A DNA stretch of 64,000 bases from Chryseobacterium vrystaatense (GCF_000737765.1 NZ_JPRI01000002.1:310001-374000), one strand, 5' to 3'; positions 18,243 to 27,086 are shown, numbered from the stretch's first letter. Numbers and translations: made by a program. Notes: a model not told the origin generated them from the letters alone.

Positions 18243-19610
18243 TTAAAGTTGGGTAAATAAATAATCAAAATCGCCGGTGAGTTCAGCCTTTGCTATGACC
18301 TGCTCCCAGAATTCTTTTGCGGCATCGATCTGACTTTTTTCTGCATTTTCAAGAATCTGACGGATCTGTAACAGTTCAGTGAGGGTAATAAGACCACTCT
18401 TGTATCTTGCTACATACATTTCGTAGGCATCTGATGCGCCTTTCACAGAAGCACTTTCTTTCTTAAGTTGTTTTTGCTGTTCTACAATCCTGCTTTCAAG
18501 GGCTTTAATCTCAGTCTGCATTGATAGCTGATACTGGTTTTCGAGATAACCCAGACGTTCCGCTTCTTTTGACAGCATATTGGCTTTTTGCCTGTTCGTA
18601 TGAAGACTGCTGATATTCCACGTCAATCCAAGTCCAACAAGAGCATTGTTGGCAGAATTGGAGAAACCATCGGTAAATTTCCCTGAGACATTGCCATATG
18701 GATCGGATCCTGAACCTCTGTAAGCATAACCTCCCAAGATCTTAAGCGACGGAAGTGATGATCTTCTCTCTGTTTCCGCTTTGGTCTGATAGTATTCGGA
18801 CTCCTGATGGATGGACTTTAAAAAAGGATGTGATGGATTAACCTTCTCACTGTTAAAAGAATTTATTTCAGGGTCAAGAAAATGACTGACCTGGTAATCC
18901 TCTACTTTAAAATTATCAATGTAAAATTCCTTAAGTTTTTCTGTGGCTGCCTGCTGCTTTCCAAACCAATTATCTTGCATTGCCAATGCCTGAACGTACG
19001 ATGAATAGGTAAGTACAGAATCTGCTTCCGGTTTGAGACCGGCACGCGAAAGGGCTTTGCTTGAACTGTGGATTTCTTCGAGCCTCGTCGAGTTTCTCTC
19101 TGCCCATCTGAGCTTGGCGCCATTAAAGACATAGTCAAGATAACGTTGTGATAGCAATTTTTTGAGCCTCAGCAAATAGGATTCTTTATCTGTCCTGAGC
19201 TTTTGTGTGAACTCATTTGCTGATCTTTCCTCGGATCTCTGACGCCCGAAGTTGTAGATCTCGTACTCCGCAATGGCTGAGCCGAAATTGTTTGAGGATA
19301 AAGAGGAGCCCGAATTCCTGTTTCCGGAAACATTAAAAAAACCGGACTGTGGGAAAAAACCACCACTGCTTCCCTCTAATGTTCCGTAGGTATTTTGATA
19401 TTGAAGCTTTACCTGTGGTAATGCCTTGGATTTTACTGTCTCTTCGTTATATTCTGAAGATTCTATTGCAGACTCGGCTGCACGGATCCCTGAATAGTTT
19501 TTTTGTGTTTCTGTCCATATTTTACCCAAAAGTGATTCTTGCTGGGCATAAAGGACAGACTGCTGAGTAATCAGCCCAAAAATAAGGACTGAAAGACTTT
19601 TTCTTATCAT
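18243..19610 (-). CDS. TolC-family outer-membrane efflux channel
   Basis: 455 residues. A signal peptide (about 1-22, ending LYAQQ) precedes two OEP repeats with long helices: KNYSGIRAAESAIESSEYNEETVKSKA in the first (seen in part) and ALVGLGLTWNISSLHTNRQ at the second beta-strand region. The C-terminal coiled helices contain YKSGLITLTELLQIRQILE, a typical TolC element. It forms the outer-membrane duct of the RND system and is the first gene of that operon; the permease begins 9 bp downstream. Confidence 0.94.
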   Translation of the reverse strand: MIRKSLSVLIFGLITQQSVLYAQQESLLGKIWTETQKNYSGIRAAESAIESSEYNEETVKSKALPQVKLQYQNTYGTLEGSSGGFFPQSGFFNVSGNRNSGSSLSSNNFGSAIAEYEIYNFGRQRSEERSANEFTQKLRTDKESYLLRLKKLLSQRYLDYVFNGAKLRWAERNSTRLEEIHSSSKALSRAGLKPEADSVLTYSSYVQALAMQDNWFGKQQAATEKLKEFYIDNFKVEDYQVSHFLDPEINSFNSEKVNPSHPFLKSIHQESEYYQTKAETERRSSLPSLKILGGYAYRGSGSDPYGNVSGKFTDGFSNSANNALVGLGLTWNISSLHTNRQKANMLSKEAERLGYLENQYQLSMQTEIKALESRIVEQQKQLKKESASVKGASDAYEMYVARYKSGLITLTELLQIRQILENAEKSQIDAAKEFWEQVIAKAELTGDFDYLFTQL

Positions 19611-19714
19611 TGTATGAAAGATTAACAGTTACCGAAATGATTCCGATAAGGATTAATAAAAATTTAAAATCAATCGTTTGAGTCTCTACAAGAAGAGACC
19701 AATTAAATTTTAAA

Positions 19715-20116
19715 TCAAATGATAAGTTTGCGGTATTGTATGAAGATGGGAACCGTAATTCCAATTTTGGAAGTACTGTAAAATGGATGTTCTCTAAGAT
19801 TTATAAACAGAAATGCCCCTGCAAATAGAATGAATGTAAATGCAGCAAGCTCCTGAAATTCCGCCACTGAAAAATGGGTATCATTTTTAGCGGTAATTTC
19901 TCTTTCCTTGCAAAAGTTGCAGACAGAGGCCGTGGTTGTGTTGGTGGTAAATTTCTCCTTTGGTGCGGAGGTATGACTTTTAGCGGAAGGCTGCAGACTG
20001 AGTAGGTTTTTGATACCGTATTTTACAGCGCAGGAAGAAATTAAAATACATATAATGAAAAACATTGCAATAACGCTTTTCATTATATGATTGGTATTTA
20101 ATTTCTGATAAGTCAT
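19715..20116 (-). CDS. Small membrane protein with CxxC, unknown
   Basis: 133 residues from the ATG at 20116; an ATG at 20083 would start directly at the signal-like segment MKSVIAMFFIICILIS-C, which resembles a lipobox. The middle is polar and contains Cys-Asn-Phe-Cys (VCNFCKERE), and a second hydrophobic helix (AAFTFILFAGAFLFI) follows near residue 95. Proteins like this often sit upstream of Bacteroidota metal or drug efflux operons. It lies 104 bp upstream of the TolC gene on the same strand. Function unknown; a metal-sensing or chaperone role for the cysteine pair would be speculation. Confidence 0.6.
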   Translation of the reverse strand: MTYQKLNTNHIMKSVIAMFFIICILISSCAVKYGIKNLLSLQPSAKSHTSAPKEKFTTNTTTASVCNFCKEREITAKNDTHFSVAEFQELAAFTFILFAGAFLFINLREHPFYSTSKIGITVPIFIQYRKLII

Positions 20117-20180
20117 TCCTGCAAATATAAATTTTTAATTACTAAGGTCAAAAACATTAACAGAATTTATATGAAATACA

Positions 20181-20885
20181 TTATTGTGCAATCTTGTTTT
20201 TCACTTCCTGCTCTGTTGCAAAACCTAAATTATCCCAGACTAATTTATCGTTTTTATACAGCTTCAGGACCGGTAGTGCAGAAACATTCAGTTCTTTGCA
20301 GAGTTCTGTATTTGCATCTGCATCTATTCTTAAAATTTTCACCTTATCCGGCATTTCAGCAGCCATCTTTTTAAGGTAAGGCTCCATCTTTTTGCAGGGA
20401 GCGCACCATTCTGCATAAAAATCCACCAGAACGGGAGTATTGCTTTTCAACATTTCCTTATACTGGGCAAGACTAATTCCTGTAGCAGTTGATGCTTTGA
20501 TCTCCGGAAGCTCAGCGTTCCTCCACTTCATCATTCCTCCCTGCATTTCATATACATTTTTAAAACCGATTTCCTGAAGTTTTGCAGCGGCGGCCGTACT
20601 TCTGGGTCCGCTCATACAATACACAAATACAGGTTTATCCTTATCGAGCGCTTTTGCTTTCTCTGTGAAGTCATCTGCATTCCAGTCGATGTTCATTGCA
20701 CTTTTAAGATGACCGTTACGAAATTCTCCAGGTGTTCTTACATCAACCAATTGTGCATCTTTGGTCTGGTCCAATTTTTTAGAAAATTCTTTGGCAGGAA
20801 GACTGCTCTCGCTTTTGTTACTCTGAGCTTTTCCGCATCCTGTAATTGCGATGAGAAAAAATACAACGATTAGGTTTTTATACAT
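20181..20885 (-). CDS. Rhodanese-thioredoxin fusion lipoprotein
   Basis: 234 residues. A lipoprotein signal ends at Cys17 (IAITG-C). Residues about 35-130 are a rhodanese domain with active Cys90 in FVYCMSGPRST, and residues about 135-234 are a thioredoxin with active site Cys161-Ala-Pro-Cys164 in DFYAEWCAPCKKMEP. The rhodanese would carry a persulfide and the thioredoxin would reduce it, a one-chain sulfur transfer and release unit in the periplasm. It is the last gene of the MBL-rhodanese operon, 1 bp after a second thioredoxin. Confidence 0.92.
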   Translation of the reverse strand: MYKNLIVVFFLIAITGCGKAQSNKSESSLPAKEFSKKLDQTKDAQLVDVRTPGEFRNGHLKSAMNIDWNADDFTEKAKALDKDKPVFVYCMSGPRSTAAAAKLQEIGFKNVYEMQGGMMKWRNAELPEIKASTATGISLAQYKEMLKSNTPVLVDFYAEWCAPCKKMEPYLKKMAAEMPDKVKILRIDADANTELCKELNVSALPVLKLYKNDKLVWDNLGFATEQEVKNKIAQ

Positions 20886-20886
20886 T

Positions 20887-21183
20887 TTAAAGGTTTTGCT
20901 TGATTAATCTTTCCAGTTCATCCGCCTGAAAAACACCGGATTGTTTCCATTTTACTTCTCCATTTTTCAAGATCATCAAAGTAGGAACACTTCGGATTCC
21001 GAATTGCGAGGCAACCGCCTGGTTTTTGTCGATGTCAATTTTAACAATGCTTGCTACATCACCAATATTCTTTTTGAGATCCTGAAGAATAGGCGCCTGC
21101 ATTTTGCATAGACCGCACCATTCTGCAAAGAAATCTACCAATACGGGTTTCTCCTGACTGATTAGTTCCTGAAATTTATTCAT
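20887..21183 (-). CDS. Thioredoxin (CGLC)
   Basis: 98 residues, a minimal cytoplasmic thioredoxin fold. The active site is Cys23-Gly-Leu-Cys26 in DFFAEWCGLCKMQAP, with Leu in place of the usual Pro, and the cis-Pro loop is IRSVPTLMILKNGE. The substitution shifts redox potential in known thioredoxins. It lies between a DUF2892 membrane protein and the rhodanese-thioredoxin fusion, so its partner is probably a persulfidated protein of this cluster rather than general metabolism (trxA at 31.8 kb serves that). Confidence 0.92.
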   Translation of the reverse strand: MNKFQELISQEKPVLVDFFAEWCGLCKMQAPILQDLKKNIGDVASIVKIDIDKNQAVASQFGIRSVPTLMILKNGEVKWKQSGVFQADELERLIKQNL

Positions 21184-21193
21184 TTTTCAGATT

Positions 21194-21427
21194 TTATTTG
21201 ATTTCTTCATATTCAACCTTATCCCCATTTTTTTTTGAATTTCTTGTTGGGACAGAACAGTTTCCCGCAGCACAACAGCCGATATTGAATAGTGGCATTA
21301 CAACAAAAACCATTCCGACAGCCACCAAAATCCACATTCCAGATTGTGTGGCTTCTACAACAAGGAAAATTCCCATTGCCAGACGAAGCAACCTTACAAA
21401 GTTCCAGTTTTTAAATAAATTATCCAT
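21194..21427 (-). CDS. Small inner-membrane protein, DUF2892-like
   Basis: 77 residues with two hydrophobic helices (about 12-28 and 31-47) and the sequence NIGCCAAGNCSVP after them, giving three cysteines near the membrane face. DUF2892/YgaP-type membrane pieces are often fused to or encoded beside rhodanese domains. Context in a persulfide operon supports that link. The biochemical role is unknown. Confidence 0.75.
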   Translation of the reverse strand: MDNLFKNWNFVRLLRLAMGIFLVVEATQSGMWILVAVGMVFVVMPLFNIGCCAAGNCSVPTRNSKKNGDKVEYEEIK

Positions 21428-21435
21428 ACTTTTCT

Positions 21436-22047
21436 TTATCTTTTTGTACCAAAAAAGCGTACAACCGAAGCTTTTCCTTTGTGATAAGCGCCTTCACTCA
21501 GTATGGTTTCGGAAATATATGCTTCCTGAAAATCGAAATCGGAAAAATCAGTTTTCAGTTCTTCTAAATCATAAAGCATTTCCCAATGTTTTGGTCCGCC
21601 TGCATTTGGATTTTCGTCTTGAAATTTAGAATGCTCTTTACTGAAACCTTCCAGAATAATTCCCCCACCTTTCTTCACAAGCGATGAAAACCATCTGTGC
21701 AAATCCCGCCTCAATATTTCAGGAAAATGGGCAAAAACCATTACTAAAAGGTCAAAACTTTCTTTTTTATAACCTATTGTATCTGCCGAAACCGTTGTGT
21801 AATTTATTTTCACCGAGTTTATTTCAGCAAGCTGCATCGCTTTCTTTTTGCCTTCTTCACTTTGGTCAAAAGCCTCAACTTCAAAACCCTGAATTGCCGC
21901 ATAAACAGCATTCCTACCCTCTCCTTCAGCAGGAAAAAGAGCTTTTCCGGGAGTGAGTTCAGCCAATTTTTCGGCAAAATAGATATTTGGTTGATCTCCG
22001 TACACAAAATCTGACTGGCGGTATCTTTCGTCCCAAAAATCTTTCAT
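21436..22047 (-). CDS. Class I SAM-dependent methyltransferase (TehB/thiopurine-like)
   Basis: 203 residues. The opening MKDFWDERYRQSDFVYGDQP is typical of TehB-like and related methyltransferases. The SAM-binding loop is ALFPAEGEGRNAVYAA, and post-motif I Asp-Gln is in VEAFDQSEEG. Relatives methylate small thiols, tellurite or selenite. Its start overlaps the stop of the rhodanese gene, so a sulfur-containing acceptor is plausible, though not shown by sequence. Confidence 0.88.
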   Translation of the reverse strand: MKDFWDERYRQSDFVYGDQPNIYFAEKLAELTPGKALFPAEGEGRNAVYAAIQGFEVEAFDQSEEGKKKAMQLAEINSVKINYTTVSADTIGYKKESFDLLVMVFAHFPEILRRDLHRWFSSLVKKGGGIILEGFSKEHSKFQDENPNAGGPKHWEMLYDLEELKTDFSDFDFQEAYISETILSEGAYHKGKASVVRFFGTKR

Positions 22048-22361
22048 TATTGTTCCGTTAGTTTTATCATATTCTGTACACTGCCACCGTTGAGAACATT
22101 CGTGATTCCGTTTCGTTCCAATGTTCCTTTTGCCATTGCGCTACGGTTTCCACTTCTACAGAAAACAATGATGTTTTTCTTATTCCTGAACTTGGAAATC
22201 TGGTCTTTGACGACATCCAAAGGTATATTAACAGCCCCTTCAGCACTTCCCGAAGCAAATTCTACGGGCGTTCTTACATCTACCAAAAAAGCACCTTCTC
22301 CCAACGCAGTTTCCAGCGCAGCATTGTCTTTTTTTCCGAATAACATTGATAATAAATCCAT
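22047..22361 (-). CDS. Single-domain rhodanese sulfurtransferase
   Basis: 104 residues. The rhodanese core reads AFLVDVRTPVEFASGSAEGA and the active-site loop VFCRSGNRSAMA has catalytic Cys68. No signal peptide, so cytoplasmic. It passes sulfane sulfur between persulfides and acceptors. It follows the MBL-rhodanese gene by 1 bp and overlaps the methyltransferase gene by one base. Confidence 0.93.
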   Translation of the reverse strand: MDLLSMLFGKKDNAALETALGEGAFLVDVRTPVEFASGSAEGAVNIPLDVVKDQISKFRNKKNIIVFCRSGNRSAMAKGTLERNGITNVLNGGSVQNMIKLTEQ

Positions 22362-22362
22362 C

Positions 22363-23754
22363 TTAATTTTTTACAGGGTTTGCTTTTTCTGTCCATTCTT
22401 TCATTCCGCCAGAGAAATTTTTGACGTTCTCAAAACCGTTTTTCTTCAGTAGAGAATAGGCAATTGCTGCTCTGTCGCCACTTTGACAATGAATTACAAT
22501 TGGTTTTTCATGGGAAATTTTATCCAGATTATCCTCCAAAGTTCCCACAAAGACATTCTCAGCATTCTCAATACGTCCTGCGTCATATTCGGTTTTATTT
22601 CTTACATCAACCACCTGAATATTATCTCTGTTCAGATAAGATTTGAATTCCTCAATATCAATAATATCGGCAGTCTGTAATTCTAAGTCTAAATTTTTCA
22701 CGTCATCAATATAGCCCATCATTTGATCCATCCCGATTCTCATCAGTTTTCTGTTAAGATCTTCCATTTGTTCTTCCTGAGCAACCAAAATAAACGGCTC
22801 GGAATAATTGACAATCCATCCCATCCACGTGGAAAATGAATTATTACCCTGAATATTGATGCTGTTTGGTATAAAACCTTGGGCAAAATCTACTTTATTT
22901 CTCGTGTCTATAATTTTAACTCCATTTTGATAAGCTTTCAAAAATTCTTCTTTGGAAAGTTTCGGATGTTTTGGAACTTCTTTTAATAAAGGTCTTTCCA
23001 CTTTGTTGAGTTTTTTCATCATTGCAAAATATTTTGGAGGTTCCGGCTGTCCTTCCAGCAGATATTCTACAAAACCTTCCTCATCTTCTTCATATTGAAA
23101 AGCCCAGTTTCTGATTTTTTCATAACCTACCGTTGAACTCGGAACTGCACCCAAAGCTTTTCCGCAAGCCGAACCTGCACCGTGTCCCGGCCAAACTTGG
23201 ATAAACTCCCGCAATCTGCTAAAATCCTGAACAGAATGAAACATTTCTTTCGCTCCTTTTTCCTGAGTTCCTGTAATTCCGGCCGCCTTCTCCAATAAAT
23301 CTGGTCTTCCTATATCTCCCACAAAAACAAAATCTCCTGTAAAAATCATCACCGGTTCGTCCGTTGCAGGATGATCGGTCAATAAAAAGCTGATGCTTTC
23401 CGGCGTATGTCCCGGCGTGTGAATGACTTTTAAAGTTAAATTTCCAACTTTAATGATATCTCCATTCGTTAATCCGGTATGTGGAAACTGATATTGCCAA
23501 TCTTCACCACCTTCATCCGAAAGATACATTTTTGCACCCGTCACTTCCGCAAGTTCTCTAGAACCCGACAAAAAATCGGCGTGAATATGAGTTTCTGTAA
23601 TATGTGTAATCGTGAGATTATTTTCTTTGGCAATCTGAAGATAGGTATCGATATCTCTTTTGGCATCGATAACAATGGCTTCACCTTTTGCCTGACATCC
23701 TATTAAATAGCTAGCCTGCGCAAGGCTCTTATCATAAATATGCTGAAAAAACAT
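22363..23754 (-). CDS. MBL-fold persulfide dioxygenase-like protein with two rhodanese domains
   Basis: 463 residues. Residues 1-230 are an ETHE1-like metallo-beta-lactamase domain: ETHIHADFLSG (His56, His58, Asp60, with Phe61 where the classic motif has His), HTPGHTPESISF, FTGDFVFVGDIGRPDL and VWPGHGAGSACGKALG. Residues about 265-350 form a rhodanese domain without a catalytic Cys; residues about 360-463 form a second one with Cys423 in VIHCQSGDRAA. Such fusions oxidise glutathione or bacillithiol persulfide to sulfite and pass sulfur on. The Phe is common in this branch because the first His, not the last, is the iron ligand. First gene of a six-gene operon driven by a boxed promoter at 23796-23839. 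Confidence 0.93.
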   Translation of the reverse strand: MFFQHIYDKSLAQASYLIGCQAKGEAIVIDAKRDIDTYLQIAKENNLTITHITETHIHADFLSGSRELAEVTGAKMYLSDEGGEDWQYQFPHTGLTNGDIIKVGNLTLKVIHTPGHTPESISFLLTDHPATDEPVMIFTGDFVFVGDIGRPDLLEKAAGITGTQEKGAKEMFHSVQDFSRLREFIQVWPGHGAGSACGKALGAVPSSTVGYEKIRNWAFQYEEDEEGFVEYLLEGQPEPPKYFAMMKKLNKVERPLLKEVPKHPKLSKEEFLKAYQNGVKIIDTRNKVDFAQGFIPNSINIQGNNSFSTWMGWIVNYSEPFILVAQEEQMEDLNRKLMRIGMDQMMGYIDDVKNLDLELQTADIIDIEEFKSYLNRDNIQVVDVRNKTEYDAGRIENAENVFVGTLEDNLDKISHEKPIVIHCQSGDRAAIAYSLLKKNGFENVKNFSGGMKEWTEKANPVKN

Positions 23755-23795
23755 AATGTAATTTTTTAGGGTTATACTTTTTTAATATTATAGTA

Positions 23796-23839
23796 CAAAT
23801 TTCGGGGTTTACAAAGTGTTATACCGCTACTTTTGTTAC
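23796..23839 (-). promoter_or_regulatory. GTAAC-N4-GTAGC operator plus -7 element for the MBL-rhodanese operon
   Basis: On the minus strand GTAAC-AAAA-GTAGC (23839-23826) is followed after exactly 22 nt by GAAATTTG (23803-23796), which fits TAnnTTTG at six of its seven constrained positions counting A and TTTG. The gene starts 42 nt further on. The same geometry occurs at three other promoters of the module. Confidence 0.8.
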
Positions 23840-23853
23840 ATAAGTTAAATTTT

Positions 23854-25173
23854 TCAAAACCAATAATTCGTAATTAAATTTAACTGATTATAATTGGTCT
23901 TTTGATAGACTGCAATTGGGTTTGAGCTTTGCAGATTTCTTTTAAAAATGTAAAGCAAATCAACTTCCAGTTTATGACTGACTTTGTAAGCGACAAAGCT
24001 ATTCCATTGCAAAAAATCATCTGTATTGTACTTATTATTTTTAAAATCATTTTCGGAAACTCCGTTGCTGATGCTAAAATCTGAGTGAGCCGACCATTTT
24101 CCATGATGAAATAAGACCGAAACTTTTATAATATCAACATTTCCAAAACCTTCCAATCTGCTTCTCGGAAGCGATGTGAAAAACTGATCTCTTCCCAATT
24201 CTTTCGGAAATAAAAATCTGCCGGTATCAAATGCTTTAGAATAAGCAAACTCCAAAGCGAAATTTTTGATCTTATATCGAAACAAAAAACTTGCAACCTG
24301 ACCGTTTTCATCTGGCTGGACATATCTTTCGTAATATTTTAATCGACTTTGGTAAGAATCCGGAATCTGATAACTGTAAATCAACCCAAAATCCCATTTA
24401 GGAAAATTTAAACCCAGCTGAAACCAAGATGTATTGAGTGTTTTATCTAAATGTATGTTGTAAAAATTAATATCTGCAATTCGAAATTTTCTTCCGTAGT
24501 GAAAGATGGCAACACCTGTGCTGTTATTTTCACTGAGATAATCTGCTTTTGAGCTGTCTGGTTGAAATCCGTTATCCAATACTCCGATTGCGTCTTTCAT
24601 TTTTGACCATTCTGAATTTGAACGCATTGAAACAGAATTCAGCAATGCTACATCAACCTGTGATTTACCGGAAGTAAAATTCCAGCTCAATCCGCCATAT
24701 TCTATAGGTAACATTCTGCCGTCACTTGGATTGATAAGCGGAGAATATTTAATCGGAATTTTTCCTATCGTAAATTTTGATTTCCCTTTCTCGTATTGTA
24801 AATACAACTGATTAAGCCTTGAAACGGCATAAAGATTCTGAGGAGAAGATAAGTCAAAAAGTTCCCGTTCCCACTTGGAAGATTTTCCGGATTTCAAATC
24901 CTTTTCTTCCAAATCTGATGATGCAACTTTAGAAAGATACGAAGCAGAAACTCCAATGGAAATACGTTTTACGGGTTTGTATTCAACCTTTAAATTTCCT
25001 GCTAAAGCATCTGCCCAATAATCGGTACCTGTAAGATTGTCTGTTGACATCAAAAAGTTTCGTAGATTTCCTGAGATGATGACTTTATCACGATTATCTA
25101 AATTAACAGATTGCGTTTTAACCATTGAAAAAGCAAACACCAAAATTATTGACGTAACTTTTTTGGTATACAT
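23854..25173 (-). CDS. Outer-membrane beta-barrel protein (porin-like)
   Basis: 439 residues. A signal peptide (about 1-20) precedes a mature protein made of alternating polar/hydrophobic strands that ends in an aromatic residue (NLITNYWF), as outer-membrane barrels do. Lengths and strand pattern suggest 16-18 strands. I do not recognise a named family, although the layout recalls OprD-like or alginate-type porins. It begins 1 bp after the sulfide:quinone oxidoreductase gene, so it probably lets a sulfur compound such as thiosulfate or sulfite through the outer membrane. That substrate is an inference from context. Confidence 0.75.
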   Translation of the reverse strand: MYTKKVTSIILVFAFSMVKTQSVNLDNRDKVIISGNLRNFLMSTDNLTGTDYWADALAGNLKVEYKPVKRISIGVSASYLSKVASSDLEEKDLKSGKSSKWERELFDLSSPQNLYAVSRLNQLYLQYEKGKSKFTIGKIPIKYSPLINPSDGRMLPIEYGGLSWNFTSGKSQVDVALLNSVSMRSNSEWSKMKDAIGVLDNGFQPDSSKADYLSENNSTGVAIFHYGRKFRIADINFYNIHLDKTLNTSWFQLGLNFPKWDFGLIYSYQIPDSYQSRLKYYERYVQPDENGQVASFLFRYKIKNFALEFAYSKAFDTGRFLFPKELGRDQFFTSLPRSRLEGFGNVDIIKVSVLFHHGKWSAHSDFSISNGVSENDFKNNKYNTDDFLQWNSFVAYKVSHKLEVDLLYIFKRNLQSSNPIAVYQKTNYNQLNLITNYWF

Positions 25174-25174
25174 T

Positions 25175-26374
25175 TCAAACTTCTTTTCCTTTCAGCATTT
25201 TGTTCCAATAGAGATACGGGAGAATATATTTCTTGAGAATCCAAAGTCTCCAATGCTCTTTTGAACTGTCTGAAATGAGCATCTTTTTGAGATTCGGGTC
25301 TGGTGTGAACTCATTTTTATAGTTAAATTCTGCCAAAACCATTTTTCCGTAACCTGTTACAAGCGGGCACGAAGAATATCCATTATAAGATTTGTTATCT
25401 GGTTTTGCACCTAAAATCATATTGATGAGATTAGAAACCACTACAGGAACTTGTTTTCGAATTGCAGCACCAGTTTTTGCAGTTGGAAGTCCGGCTACAT
25501 CTCCTACTCCGAAAATATTTTGAAATTTATTGTGCTGAAGACTGTTAATATCAACATCAAGCCAGCCTGCCTCATTAGCTAAAACTGAATTTTTAATAAA
25601 ACGTGGAGCTTCCTGTGGCGGCGCAAGATGAAGAAAATTAAACGGAATCTCAACAATACGATCTTCGTTTTTGAAATAGGCAATTTTATTCACCGGGTCA
25701 ATCTTAAAAAGTCCGTGCAGTGTTTTTAAATCGATATGGTAACGGTAAATGACTTTCATCAACGTTTCAGCGACTTCTTTTACGCCAAAAATAACACCAC
25801 CGGGAAGCGCAAAAGTAATTTTTACCTTATCTGAAATACCTTTTCTCCTAAAATAATCTGCGGCAAGATACATTATCTTTTGCGGCGCGCCTCCACATTT
25901 GATGGGCGTTGTAGGCAAAGTGAACAGCGCATTTCCTCCTTTAAAGCTCTGAAGAGATTTCCACGTAAACTCGGGATCTATATAGTTACTGCAAACAATA
26001 CCCGTTTTCACCGCCTCTTCTAAACCTTCTACCAGAGAAAGATTATTCACCAGCCCAGGTGCAACCACGAGATATTCGTAAGAATAACTCGTGCCATTAT
26101 CTGCAGAAATCTTGTTTTGTTCGGGATGAATTTCTGTAACCTTGTTTTTAAGCCAGGTTACACCATTGGGAATTAAATCTTTTGTCTGTCTTGCTGTGTC
26201 TTTAAAATCGTAAGTTCCAGCTCCTACGAGAGTCCACGCTGGTTGGTAATAATGTTTCTCGGAAGGGTCTATGATGAGAACATTGAGGGATTCATTGGTA
26301 TTTATGAGAGAAGCAGCAGTCATAATTCCTCCTGTTCCTGCTCCGATAATGATGATTTGAAAATGATTTTCCAT
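25175..26374 (-). CDS. Sulfide:quinone oxidoreductase-type FAD protein
   Basis: 399 residues. The FAD-binding Rossmann start is IIIGAGTGGIMTAASLI, and the second FAD contact is NIFGVGDVAGLPTAKTGAAIRKQ. Three cysteines sit where SQR needs them: Cys128 (GIVCSNY), Cys160 (PIKCGGAPQK) and Cys336 (YSSCPLVTG). The 32-residue spacing of the first two equals that of Aquifex aeolicus SQR (Cys124/Cys156). SQR oxidises sulfide to polysulfide or persulfide at the membrane and reduces quinone. The persulfide product would feed the MBL dioxygenase and rhodaneses downstream. It heads a two-gene operon with the porin-like gene under the boxed promoter at 26397-26440. Confidence 0.92.
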   Translation of the reverse strand: MENHFQIIIIGAGTGGIMTAASLINTNESLNVLIIDPSEKHYYQPAWTLVGAGTYDFKDTARQTKDLIPNGVTWLKNKVTEIHPEQNKISADNGTSYSYEYLVVAPGLVNNLSLVEGLEEAVKTGIVCSNYIDPEFTWKSLQSFKGGNALFTLPTTPIKCGGAPQKIMYLAADYFRRKGISDKVKITFALPGGVIFGVKEVAETLMKVIYRYHIDLKTLHGLFKIDPVNKIAYFKNEDRIVEIPFNFLHLAPPQEAPRFIKNSVLANEAGWLDVDINSLQHNKFQNIFGVGDVAGLPTAKTGAAIRKQVPVVVSNLINMILGAKPDNKSYNGYSSCPLVTGYGKMVLAEFNYKNEFTPDPNLKKMLISDSSKEHWRLWILKKYILPYLYWNKMLKGKEV

Positions 26375-26396
26375 AGCCAGACTTTTTGATGATTTG

Positions 26397-26440
26397 TAAA
26401 GCTAAATAATCTGATAAAAACAGTAAGTAACATTTGTTAC
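26397..26440 (-). promoter_or_regulatory. GTAAC-N4-GTTAC operator plus -7 element for the SQR operon
   Basis: GTAAC-ATTT-GTTAC (26427-26440) is a perfect palindrome. After exactly 22 nt on the minus strand comes TAGCTTTA (26404-26397), one base off TAnnTTTG. The SQR start codon is 23 nt beyond, leaving a leader of roughly 15 nt. This is the most symmetric of the four boxes. Confidence 0.85.
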
Positions 26441-26534
26441 ATAAGCTAAAAACTAAGCATAAAATATAAAATAATTTAAAAATAAACTCAAAATACCTCA
26501 ATATTAACAACAGTCATCAAATAATATTGTAAAA

Positions 26535-26566
26535 AAGAGACTGATTCAAAATTGAATCAGTCTCTT
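26535..26566 (-). terminator. Terminator of the YeeE/YedE operon
   Basis: AAGAGACTGATTCAA-aa-TTGAATCAGTCTCTT is a perfect 15-bp stem, followed on the minus strand by TTTTACAATATT. It sits 26 bp after the stop of the second YeeE gene and before the SQR promoter. Confidence 0.85.
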
Positions 26567-26592
26567 ACGATTAGATTTTTACTGAAAATATA

Positions 26593-27075
26593 TTAGTGGG
26601 GCAATTTATCCCTCAAATATCCATAGACCCAAGTTCCAAAAATGGCACTCAGCAAAGTAACTCCAACAGCCAATGCACCTGTTCCAATCTGTGCGAAAAG
26701 AGGTCCCGGACAGGCACCCGTCATTGCCCAGCCAAATCCAAAAATCAGCCCGCCATAGATTTGTCCTTTGTTAAATTTCTTCGGTGTAATTGAAATCCTT
26801 TCCCCGTAAATTGTTTTGATGTTGAATTTCTTAATAATAAACACTGAAATCATTCCTGTAAGAACTGCACTACCGATTACGCCGTACATAAAAAACGACT
26901 GCAAACGGAACATCTCCTGAATCCTGAACCAGCTGATGATTTCTGCTTTTACAAATACAATCCCAAATACAATTCCTACCAAAAGGTATTTAAGATTGTA
27001 ATACCATTTGTGAGTAAGATGACTTTCGTTGGTGCAAACGCTGTCCTGATGACGTATATCTTTTTCTGTTGCCAT
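26593..27075 (-). CDS. YeeE/YedE-type sulfur transporter, C-terminal half protein
   Basis: 160 residues with four hydrophobic helices (about 28-45, 55-76, 100-120, 128-150). The signature GWAMTGACPGPLFAQIG carries the conserved cysteine that lines the thiosulfate path in YeeE/TsuA. In many Bacteroidota the transporter is split into two short genes, and the partner lies 11 bp upstream. Together they should import thiosulfate or a related sulfane compound across the inner membrane. A soluble N-terminal tail of about 25 residues precedes the first helix. Confidence 0.9.
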   Translation of the reverse strand: MATEKDIRHQDSVCTNESHLTHKWYYNLKYLLVGIVFGIVFVKAEIISWFRIQEMFRLQSFFMYGVIGSAVLTGMISVFIIKKFNIKTIYGERISITPKKFNKGQIYGGLIFGFGWAMTGACPGPLFAQIGTGALAVGVTLLSAIFGTWVYGYLRDKLPH

Positions 27076-27086
27076 ATTTTTTTAAA

